Position numbers and translations under genes: made by a program. This document shows positions 6,589-12,834 of a stretch of 12,834 nucleotides of DNA, in pieces. Below the pieces are notes generated by a model. That model saw only the letters and a list, made by a program, of their open reading frames with translations, ran no database searches and had not been told where the DNA came from. The stretch comes from JBLHRE01 sp047625765 (GTDB lineage: Bacteria; Bacteroidota; Bacteroidia; Flavobacteriales; JBLHRE01): positions 1 to 12,834 of the forward strand of contig JBLHRE010000038.1 of assembly GCA_047625765.1 (NCBI GenBank). Direction: 5' to 3'. Every line of letters starts with the position of its first letter. The stretch's first letter is position 1.

Positions 6589-8589
6589 TTATTTATAACT
6601 ACGTTGTTTCAATTCTACGTTTTCGAACTTCAAATCCTCTTTATGTAAAGCAGGAGTTTGATTGTCACCAGTGTATTCCCAGGCGGCAACATAAGCGAAA
6701 TCGTCATCGTTTCTTTGTGCTTCACCATCGTCAGTCTGAGACTCTTCACGGAAGTGACCACCACAAGATTCAGCTCTTGCCAATGCATCGTGACACATCA
6801 ACTCTCCAAGCTCCATAAAGTCAGCCACACGGCCAGCCTTTTCTAGCTCTTGGTTCATTCCGTTCACCGTACCAGGAACACGTACATCTTTCCAGAATTC
6901 TGCTCTCAAAGCTTTAATTTCTTCGATTGCTTCTGTCAAAACCTTGGAGTTACGTGCCATACCACACTTGTCCCACATGATTTTACCCAATCGCCTGTGG
7001 AAGAAGTCAACAGATTTGGTTCCAGGATTGTTTATCAATTTCTCTAAACGTTCCTTTGCCGCTTTTTCAGCTTCAACAAATTCTGGCAATTCAGTAGAAA
7101 TTTCACCTGTACGAATATCATCGGCTAAGTATTCGCCAATGGTGTAAGGCAATACAAAGTAACCATCAGCCAAACCTTGCATCAATGCCGAAGCACCTAA
7201 ACGGTTAGCACCGTGATCAGAGAAGTTCGCTTCTCCTGTAGCGTACAAACCAGGGACAGTAGTCATTAGGTTGTAGTCAACCCAAATACCACCCATAGTA
7301 TAATGTACCGCAGGATATATCATCATTGGCGTTTCGTATGGATTGTCATCTGCAATTTTTTCATACATCTGAAACAAGTTACCATACTTGGCCTTTACAA
7401 CACCGGCACCTAATTTGGTTACCAATGCAGCATCATTTTGATCTAAACCTTGAATTTTCGCAGTTTCTTTTCCGTAACGTTGGATAGCTGATGCGAAATC
7501 TAAGAATACTGCTTCGCCCGTTGCATTAACACCATATCCAGCATCACAACGTTCTTTAGCAGCACGAGAAGCTACATCTCTAGGAACCAAGTTACCAAAC
7601 GAAGGGTATCTTCTTTCCAAGTAGTAGTCTCTATCTTCTTCCTTAATCTCTCTTGCTTTAATCTTTCCTTCGCGGAGAGCTAAAACAGTTTCTTTTGATT
7701 TTGGAACCCAAATACGCCCATCATTTCTTAAAGACTCTGACATCAAAGTCAATTTAGACTGATAGTCTCCAGAAACAGGAATACATGTTGGGTGAATTTG
7801 TGTGTAACAAGGGTTTGCAAAAGCAGCACCTTTCTTATATCCTTTCCAAGCAGCAGTAACGTTAGATCCCATTGCATTGGTAGAAAGGAAGAATACGTTA
7901 CCGTAACCACCAGAAGCCAATACTACAGCATGTGCAGAGTGACGTTCTACTTCGCCAGTAACTAGGTTACGAGCAATAATTCCCCTTGCCTTACCATCAA
8001 CAACAACAACGTCCAACATTTCGTGGCGGTTGTACATGGTAACTTTACCCTTGTTGATTTGGCGAGATAGTGCAGAATAAGCACCTAATAATAATTGTTG
8101 ACCTGTTTGTCCTTTCGCATAGAAAGTACGGCTAACCTGTACACCTCCAAAAGAACGGTTGTCTAACATCCCTCCATACTCACGAGCAAATGGAACACCT
8201 TGAGCAACACATTGGTCAATGATGTTTTCCGAAACTTCCGCTAAACGATAAACGTTTGCTTCACGAGAACGGTAGTCACCACCTTTAATCGTATCGTAGA
8301 AAAGACGGTAAGAAGAGTCACCATCATTTTGATAATTCTTAGCAGCATTCACACCACCTTGAGCAGCAATAGAATGCGCTCTACGTGGTGAATCTTGAAA
8401 GCAAAATGCTTTCACATTGTAACCCATCTCAGCAAGAGAGGCAGCCGCAGAGCCACCAGCCAAACCAGTTCCAACAACAATAATGTCTATCAAACGCTTG
8501 TTGGCAGGGTTTACTAAGCGTACATTGTTTTTATGATTGCTCCACTTATCTGCAAGTGGTCCTTCTGGGATTTTAGCATCTAAATTCAT
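6589..8589 (-). CDS. sdhA: Succinate dehydrogenase flavoprotein subunit
   Basis: This 666-residue catalytic subunit, of the long Bacteroidota/Epsilonproteobacteria-like type, oxidises succinate to fumarate using covalently bound FAD. The dinucleotide-binding glycines lie in [15 protein letters not shown] (38-52). His72 in [14 protein letters not shown] is the expected covalent FAD attachment site. Active-site residues are recognisable: His266 (QIHPT), Arg337 (VPRDVASR), His429 (HYTMGG) and Arg463 (ANRLGASAL). A GLYATGEA block (447-454) closes the FAD domain, and the C-terminal helical and capping part is complete. It starts 28 nt after sdhC and precedes sdhB. No truncation or frameshift is seen. 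Confidence 0.97.
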   Translation of the reverse strand: MNLDAKIPEGPLADKWSNHKNNVRLVNPANKRLIDIIVVGTGLAGGSAAASLAEMGYNVKAFCFQDSPRRAHSIAAQGGVNAAKNYQNDGDSSYRLFYDTIKGGDYRSREANVYRLAEVSENIIDQCVAQGVPFAREYGGMLDNRSFGGVQVSRTFYAKGQTGQQLLLGAYSALSRQINKGKVTMYNRHEMLDVVVVDGKARGIIARNLVTGEVERHSAHAVVLASGGYGNVFFLSTNAMGSNVTAAWKGYKKGAAFANPCYTQIHPTCIPVSGDYQSKLTLMSESLRNDGRIWVPKSKETVLALREGKIKAREIKEEDRDYYLERRYPSFGNLVPRDVASRAAKERCDAGYGVNATGEAVFLDFASAIQRYGKETAKIQGLDQNDAALVTKLGAGVVKAKYGNLFQMYEKIADDNPYETPMMIYPAVHYTMGGIWVDYNLMTTVPGLYATGEANFSDHGANRLGASALMQGLADGYFVLPYTIGEYLADDIRTGEISTELPEFVEAEKAAKERLEKLINNPGTKSVDFFHRRLGKIMWDKCGMARNSKVLTEAIEEIKALRAEFWKDVRVPGTVNGMNQELEKAGRVADFMELGELMCHDALARAESCGGHFREESQTDDGEAQRNDDDFAYVAAWEYTGDNQTPALHKEDLKFENVELKQRSYK

Positions 8590-8617
8590 AAGGTATATCG
8601 TAACGCAGGATTAATAA

Positions 8618-9301
8618 TTAAAGAGCAGTGCTTATGTAAATCACTACCGGGATAGCAGCAAACAATGCAGGGACAATAATAGAATATGCCTTTCCTACTG
8701 CTTGAATTTTGCCATTGTATTTCTTGTGGTTCAATCCTAAAGATTGAAAAGCCGATTTGAAGCCGTGGTAAAGGTGGAATCCAATAGCAACCATACAAAC
8801 GACATACAGTGCAACATACCAAAGTTCTTGGAAAGAAACCATTACAGCTTCATACAAATCTCTATTGCCATTAGCATCAACACCAAGTTCTCCCCAGTGC
8901 ATTGTGTACCAGAAGCCAGCCATGTGTGTAACAATAAATGCTAACATAATAGTTCCTAAAACACCCATATTTCTAGAAGACCAAGCAGAATTTGCAGAAG
9001 GCTTGTTGTAAACGTAGTTTACGGGTCTAGCTTTTTTATTCTTTATGGTCAATGCAATACCATCGGCAGCATGGAAAAGAATAGAAATGTAAGTTACATA
9101 AGAAAGGATTTTTACCGCTGGGTTTGTTGTCATGAATAAAGCATATTCATTAAACATTAAACGACCTTCTTCAGTTAAGTTGAATAACTGAAGGTTACCA
9201 GCCAAGTGACCTAAAAGAAATAAGCAAAGGAACAATCCTGTTGCGGCCATCCAATATTTTTTGGCCAATGATGATTTTAAAAAAGCAGAATTTGCACTCA
9301 T
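8618..9301 (-). CDS. sdhC: Succinate dehydrogenase cytochrome b subunit (b558 type)
   Basis: This 227-residue single-chain membrane anchor has about five transmembrane helices (roughly 15-35, 64-86, 113-135, 158-182, 203-224), as in the type B complex II of Bacillus and Bacteroidota, where one polypeptide replaces the SdhC/SdhD pair and binds two b haems. Histidines 32, 77, 126 and 176 fall in four successive helices and are the likely haem ligands. Menaquinone is the expected electron acceptor in this group. It is first in the sdhCAB operon, with a TATATTTG promoter box 46 nt upstream of its start codon. Confidence 0.94.
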   Translation of the reverse strand: MSANSAFLKSSLAKKYWMAATGLFLCLFLLGHLAGNLQLFNLTEEGRLMFNEYALFMTTNPAVKILSYVTYISILFHAADGIALTIKNKKARPVNYVYNKPSANSAWSSRNMGVLGTIMLAFIVTHMAGFWYTMHWGELGVDANGNRDLYEAVMVSFQELWYVALYVVCMVAIGFHLYHGFKSAFQSLGLNHKKYNGKIQAVGKAYSIIVPALFAAIPVVIYISTAL

Positions 9302-9347
9302 AATTACCGAGTAATTTAAAATTCGTTCAGAGTCTATTTACGTCCTG

Positions 9348-9379
9348 CAAATATAAACCGATGGAAGGATACACACAAG
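9348..9379 (-). promoter_or_regulatory. Bacteroidota-type promoter of sdhCAB
   Basis: On the minus strand the -7 box TATATTTG (9355 to 9348) matches the Bacteroidota primary sigma consensus TAnnTTTG exactly. A CTTG (9379 to 9376, three of four bases of the TTTG -33 box) lies 20 nt upstream, within the usual spacing. The predicted leader before the sdhC ATG is about 40 nt. Confidence 0.72.
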
Positions 9380-9430
9380 CAGAACTACAATTAAGAATAA
9401 GTCTAATTAGAACACATGGAAAGAACTTAT

Positions 9431-9453
9431 ATTTCGATTGACGAAATCGATTT
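9431..9453. repeat. Overlapping short inverted repeats downstream of the SGNH gene
   Basis: Two mutually exclusive 6-bp hairpins share this stretch: ATTTCG (9431-9436) with CGAAAT (9442-9447), and TCGATT (9434-9439) with AATCGA (9445-9450). The 10-bp palindrome AAATCGATTT follows at 9444-9453. It lies between the stop of the SGNH gene and the sdh promoter. It might be a weak terminator or an operator, but there is no good T-run on the minus strand right after it. Confidence 0.35.
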
Positions 9454-9472
9454 AAATTTTATGCGATTCCCT

Positions 9473-10927
9473 TTAATAAAACGTGACATCCAGCAATTTA
9501 AAGACTTTAAATTTCTGGAGGTTCGAGTTAAATAGAATTTTATTAGAAAATTTATATAAAGGATTTTTTGGAATTTGCACCATCAATACCTGTTTTGGTT
9601 TGTTTGGAAACTGAAGCTCCATCTTTAGATTCACACCTTTTATTTTATCAAAATTCCAGTTTTTGTTTGCGTCCTGGATGGTTTTAACCATTATAGTGTT
9701 GTATTTATCCCTTTCAAGAAATAGTACTTCTTTTACAGGAGTGCTGGCGGTACCGGTGAATAATATCTTATTTTTTTTATCATCGACATTAGGATTGTGA
9801 TTTTCAAAAAAACCTTCTTGTCCATAAAATAAGGTCTTCCAAGATTCGGATTCGTTCTTGATTATGGGGGTTTTTAAGGTTAGATTCAGATGTTCTGCCA
9901 ATTTATAAGTGGCCAATAAGGACCCTTTGTAGGTCATGTGTTGATTGCCGCCATATGTGTCTTCAAATGATTCGGTATTAAAACCTTTATAATTTGAACC
10001 TGTTTGCATATCAATCCAGTTGACACTTGAATCTGCTTCAATGATCTGTCGGTTTAAACGATCTTTCCAGATCAGGTAATCCGAAACATGGTCTTTATAC
10101 ATTGGAAGGGTTAAAAACACAAGCTCAATACCTTCTTCTTTACAAAAATCAACCGTTTTTTGAATGTAGTCAGAGGGTTTGTTTCCTATGATAAAGTCAG
10201 CTCCATTTACAGGCGCCCCTTCTGACTTATAACGCTGTAAAGTGGCGCTTTGCAGTCCAGATTGAAATCTAACATATCTTCCTAAGTAGAGTTTCTTGTT
10301 CTTTTTCGCTTTCTTTTTACTTAAAGCAATGTTTTTATCGATCTGCTCCATGTTGGTGTACAGGAAATCGTGATTTCTTAAACAGTTAAACCAGGCGTAC
10401 GGATAACTCTTAATCTCAAACAATGAGGGCATGGATGTCATTTTAACACCAAAATTCCTTCTTGCTTGAAAACTTTTAAATAGATCAGAAAGTTGTGCAT
10501 CTTTCAAAATGCTATTTCCTTTTAATCCGTACGTTTCTAGAACAATCACCTTTGGTTTACTAACTCTAATCGCTTCTTTGATAACATAATAATGATCTAC
10601 AACATTAGTGCCTGGCGAAGCTAAAATGAACGAATTACAACCGAATATCGAGCTTAATGTTTTTGGGTTTATACCCGTATAGAGGTGTGAGTTTCCAACC
10701 AATAATATATCAACATCATTCTTTTTTGTGAAATCATAGTAAGCGTCCCATTTCCTTAGGGTGTGATTATTCTTTTGGTCGGGCTCGAAAAGTCCAACAT
10801 TATCAAAGCTCAATAAGGTTCCTAAAACCACTAATGTTAGGATTAGTGTTTTGAATATGATTCCAACTACAGGATAAGTCTCTTGCCAACGAACTTTCGG
10901 GGTTTCTTTGTTTGCTTGGTTCTTCAT
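9473..10927 (-). CDS. Membrane-anchored SGNH/DltD-AlgJ-like protein, partner of MBOAT
   Basis: The 484-residue protein has one N-terminal signal anchor (about 19-40) and an exported SGNH-hydrolase-like domain. DILLVGNSHLYTGINP (73-88) gives the nucleophile Ser80. ASPGTNVVDHYY (103-114) and KVIVLETYGL (126-135) follow as later blocks, and GGNQHMTYKGS (326-336) carries the likely catalytic His330. Proteins of this type (DltD, AlgJ/AlgX, PatB-like) work with an MBOAT protein and move acetyl groups onto an exported polysaccharide or peptidoglycan. It begins 3 nt after the MBOAT gene, so the two are certainly one unit. Oddities: the usual DxxH spacing is not kept (residue 327 is Gly; the nearest acid is Asp323), and about 135 residues after the catalytic domain (from about 350) look beta-rich and may be a separate glycan-binding or docking domain. 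The acceptor glycan is unknown. Confidence 0.75.
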   Translation of the reverse strand: MKNQANKETPKVRWQETYPVVGIIFKTLILTLVVLGTLLSFDNVGLFEPDQKNNHTLRKWDAYYDFTKKNDVDILLVGNSHLYTGINPKTLSSIFGCNSFILASPGTNVVDHYYVIKEAIRVSKPKVIVLETYGLKGNSILKDAQLSDLFKSFQARRNFGVKMTSMPSLFEIKSYPYAWFNCLRNHDFLYTNMEQIDKNIALSKKKAKKNKKLYLGRYVRFQSGLQSATLQRYKSEGAPVNGADFIIGNKPSDYIQKTVDFCKEEGIELVFLTLPMYKDHVSDYLIWKDRLNRQIIEADSSVNWIDMQTGSNYKGFNTESFEDTYGGNQHMTYKGSLLATYKLAEHLNLTLKTPIIKNESESWKTLFYGQEGFFENHNPNVDDKKNKILFTGTASTPVKEVLFLERDKYNTIMVKTIQDANKNWNFDKIKGVNLKMELQFPNKPKQVLMVQIPKNPLYKFSNKILFNSNLQKFKVFKLLDVTFY

Positions 10928-10930
10928 CCT

Positions 10931-12355
10931 TTAAAATTGAAAATAAATAAAATTATTGTCATTTACTCCTACACCATACGAACCTAAAAATAGGATGGTA
11001 AGAATTAAACCAATGTAACATGAGTATCGCACAAAGAAATGTTGACGTGAAATAAAAGACCAAAAGAGCTTTCCTTTTTCTTGAAATGCTTCAAAAACAA
11101 TGAAAAGTGCTAGCATTAACATTACCAATTTAAACTCCGTGATGTTTAGTCCAAAATCATATAGTTTGTCGGCACTTCCAAAGCCAAACTGTGATATTGC
11201 TTTAAATGCGGAACCAAAATCTGGAGCTCTAAAAAAGACCAAACTAAAAGTCCATAAGCAGGTGATAAGGAGGGGCTTTATTCTTTTGCTTAAATTGAGA
11301 TAAGTAAATAAGGGGTCTAGGCAAATAAGAAATAAACCATTAAGCACCCCCCAGATTACAAAACTCCATGAGGCTCCATGCCAAAGACCACTAAGAATAA
11401 ATACAATGAGAATGTTTTTCTTGGTATTGAAACTTCCATTCTTACTCCCTCCTAATGGTATATACAGATAGTCTCGAAACCAAGAACTTAAAGAGATATG
11501 CCAGCGGTTCCAGAAATCTGAAAATGTCCCAGCAAAGTAGGGGCGTGCAAAGTTGGTAGATAATTGAAAGCCTAATGTTTTTGCAAGTCCAATCGCAATT
11601 AGGGAATATGCCGAAAAGTCTAAATATAATTGGAACGCAAAGAACACTGCTCCTAACACCATTGGCAAACCTTGTGCACCATCTAAATTCCCAAACACAC
11701 CATCAACATAAATAGCTAATCTATCTGCGATGACAATTTTTTGAAACAATCCGGTTCCGACAATGATTAATCCTGATTTGAAGTCCTGATAATTTGCTTT
11801 TTTTATGCTGTAGAACTGAGGTAATAAATCTTTTGCTCTTTCAATTGGGCCAGCAACTAGTTGAGGGAAGAAACTAACAAATGCAAAGAAGCTGAGCGGG
11901 TCTTTTGTTGGCTCAAGTTTCTTGCGATAGATGTCTATAGTGTAGCTTAAAGTTTGAAAGGTGTAAAAGCTAATTCCCACGGGAAGGATAATGTTTAGTC
12001 TGTCAACCTCCATGGTAGCTCCAAATAATGAGAATGCCTCTGAGAAACTATCAATAAAGAAATTGAAGTATTTAAAGAATATTAGTATACCTAAGTTTGA
12101 AATTAAACTAAGGGCTAAATAACGTTTCCGCTTAGTAGAATCTTCTTCTTTAAAAATAAGATTCCCGATAATAAAGTCCACTAAAGAGCTAATGAAGATT
12201 AAGGATAAAAACCTCCAATCCCATACGCCATAGAAAAAATATGAAGCAGCAATAATAAAGAGATTCCTTCCTTTTAAGGACCTTTGAAAAACCAGCCAAT
12301 AGAACAAAAATATTATGGGGAAAAAAATTGCAAATTCAATGGAATTGAATATCAT
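10931..12355 (-). CDS. MBOAT family O-acyltransferase (AlgI/DltB-like)
   Basis: This 474-residue polytopic membrane protein has a full MBOAT layout. It shows the family blocks ILPVGISFYTFQTLSYTID (123-141), FFPQLVAGPIER (162-173), LYLDFSAYSLIAIGLA (243-258), NFARPYFAGTFSDFWNRWHISLS (268-290, with His286) and LSGLWHGASWSFVIWG (321-336, with His326 the expected catalytic histidine). In AlgI and DltB, acyl groups from the cytoplasm are moved across the inner membrane to an extracytoplasmic partner, which here is surely the SGNH protein encoded 3 nt downstream. The length matches AlgI. The gene starts 26 nt after the predicted transcription start of a TATATTTG promoter. No polysaccharide synthase gene adjoins, so the substrate cannot be named; alginate itself is not implied. 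Confidence 0.9.
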   Translation of the reverse strand: MIFNSIEFAIFFPIIFLFYWLVFQRSLKGRNLFIIAASYFFYGVWDWRFLSLIFISSLVDFIIGNLIFKEEDSTKRKRYLALSLISNLGILIFFKYFNFFIDSFSEAFSLFGATMEVDRLNIILPVGISFYTFQTLSYTIDIYRKKLEPTKDPLSFFAFVSFFPQLVAGPIERAKDLLPQFYSIKKANYQDFKSGLIIVGTGLFQKIVIADRLAIYVDGVFGNLDGAQGLPMVLGAVFFAFQLYLDFSAYSLIAIGLAKTLGFQLSTNFARPYFAGTFSDFWNRWHISLSSWFRDYLYIPLGGSKNGSFNTKKNILIVFILSGLWHGASWSFVIWGVLNGLFLICLDPLFTYLNLSKRIKPLLITCLWTFSLVFFRAPDFGSAFKAISQFGFGSADKLYDFGLNITEFKLVMLMLALFIVFEAFQEKGKLFWSFISRQHFFVRYSCYIGLILTILFLGSYGVGVNDNNFIYFQF

Positions 12356-12387
12356 AGTAGGCGTAGTTGGTGAGAATTTCTAGGAGC

Positions 12388-12395
12388 CAAATATA
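12388..12395 (-). promoter_or_regulatory. -7 box of the MBOAT-SGNH operon
   Basis: On the minus strand TATATTTG (12395 to 12388) matches the Bacteroidota TAnnTTTG element exactly and is identical to the sdh -7 box. The -33 region is poor: only a TTTT about 18 nt upstream. The predicted leader is about 26 nt. Confidence 0.6.
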
Positions 12396-12628
12396 AAAAA
12401 ACCAATCCCAATTAAAAATATGGAATTATCAGTTTACTCCGATGTGCACTTTATGAAAAAGGTGTTAAAAGAAGCACAAAAAGCATGCGTAACAAGCTTC
12501 AGTCAGATCAATTTTCTATTGAAAAAAATCATTCAAAAGGCTATTTCTTGTTGATAGTGAGCTGAATGGGGTAAGCATTTCCAATTAACGAAAAACTAAG
12601 GTTCATTTGTTTACTATTACGGAGGTAA

Positions 12629-12656
12629 TTTGATTCTTAAATTCTTTATATATTCG
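12629..12656 (+). promoter_or_regulatory. Weak promoter candidate for the right-edge secreted-protein gene
   Basis: TTTG (12629-12632) is followed 16 nt later by TATATTCG (12649-12656), seven of eight positions counting the free ones in TAnnTTTG. The spacing is shorter than the usual 19-21 nt, so this is only a candidate. It would give a leader of about 30 nt. Confidence 0.28.
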
Positions 12657-12691
12657 GTAGCTACATTAGTAATTATCTAAAATAATTTAAT

Positions 12692-12834
12692 ATGAAATAT
12701 TTTAAATTTTTTTTACTAAGCACAGTTTTTTTCTTTACTTGTTTTATCGCGCATGGTCAATTACCAAATTATACACCCTTTCCAGAATCTGATGCTGTGT
12801 GGGTTGGAACGCGTGCAAATGGAGATAATTCAAC
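12692..12834 (+). CDS. Secreted protein, N-terminal fragment (probable type IX secretion cargo)
   Basis: Only the first 47 codons are in the window and the frame is open to the right edge. The start MKYFKFFLLSTVFFF leads a strong signal peptide with likely cleavage after IAHG, before QLPNY. The first mature residues (YTPFPESDAVWVGTRANGD) resemble the opening of flavobacterial secreted proteins that end in a type IX secretion C-terminal sorting domain, where a PFP..nA.W stretch is common. The C-terminus that would prove this is outside the window. Upstream TATGAAATAT context is AT-rich with no Shine-Dalgarno, normal for the group. Confidence 0.7.
   Translation, partial: MKYFKFFLLSTVFFFTCFIAHGQLPNYTPFPESDAVWVGTRANGDNS

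Larger units (their letters stand above)
12356..12691. other. Intergenic region between divergent genes
   Basis: This 336-bp stretch separates the minus-strand MBOAT operon from the plus-strand secreted-protein gene. It holds the MBOAT promoter on the left and a weak promoter candidate on the right. One ATG-initiated reading frame of 44 codons lies at 12420-12554 (begins MELSVYSDVHFMKK, ends in TGA). It has a lysine-rich composition, no recognisable motif and no ribosome binding site, so it is more likely chance or a remnant than a gene. No tRNA, strong hairpin or repeat array is seen. Confidence 0.6.

Noticed and set aside
6504..6846. Plus-strand frames antisense to sdhA and sdhB
   Set aside because: They are opposite highly conserved coding sequence, show no family motif and have composition expected of shadows.
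8586..8822. 78-codon minus-strand frame overlapping the 3' end of sdhC
   Set aside because: It lies in another frame inside the strongly supported sdhC and has a cysteine- and tyrosine-rich shadow composition.
1..12834. Mobile element, phage, defence system or CRISPR array
   Set aside because: No transposase, integrase, terminal inverted repeats, direct-repeat array, nuclease or toxin gene is visible anywhere in the window.

Overview
The window looks like chromosomal DNA of a Bacteroidota bacterium, probably a flavobacterium-like lineage. The DNA is AT-rich. The three-subunit sdhCAB is of the long Bacteroidota type. Two clear Bacteroidota-type -7 boxes (TATATTTG) precede operons, Shine-Dalgarno sequences are weak or absent, and the partial gene at the right edge begins like a type IX secretion cargo protein. 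No tRNA, rRNA, insertion sequence, phage gene or CRISPR array was seen.

Layout. (1) 14-1795, plus strand: a single-pass, lysine-rich membrane protein resembling the anti-sigma-like partners that often follow ECF sigma genes, then a secreted protein with a probable outer-membrane beta-barrel C-terminus. A perfect 15-bp bidirectional terminator (1830-1865) separates this pair from the convergent operon. (2) 1867-5665, minus strand: a compact four-gene operon read BKACE-family enzyme, then NeuD/PglD-like acyltransferase, then WecE-like aminotransferase, then WecF-like (GT56) glycosyltransferase. Junctions are 4-nt overlap, 9-nt gap and 16-nt overlap, so co-translation is likely. (3) 5739-9379, minus strand: sdhC-sdhA-sdhB with a good promoter in front and a strong intrinsic terminator behind. 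(4) 9473-12395, minus strand: an MBOAT O-acyltransferase and a membrane-anchored SGNH-like protein 3 nt apart, the usual pairing for acetylation of an exported polysaccharide. (5) 12356-12834: a mostly empty intergenic region, then the start of a secreted protein on the plus strand.

How the genes fit together. The WecE, NeuD-like and WecF proteins make a coherent short pathway: transamination of dTDP-4-keto-6-deoxyglucose to dTDP-4-amino-4,6-dideoxygalactose (Fuc4N), N-acylation at C4, and transfer of the Fuc4N-acyl residue to a lipid-linked acceptor. This resembles the last steps of enterobacterial common antigen synthesis, with a left-handed beta-helix acyltransferase in place of the GNAT enzyme WecD. 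The most interesting point is the fourth gene, a beta-keto acid cleavage enzyme that makes an acyl-CoA plus acetoacetate. Its place at the head of this operon suggests, as inference only, that it supplies an unusual acyl-CoA for decorating the amino sugar. The MBOAT/SGNH pair beyond sdh may decorate the same or another surface glycan. The SDH operon is ordinary central metabolism.
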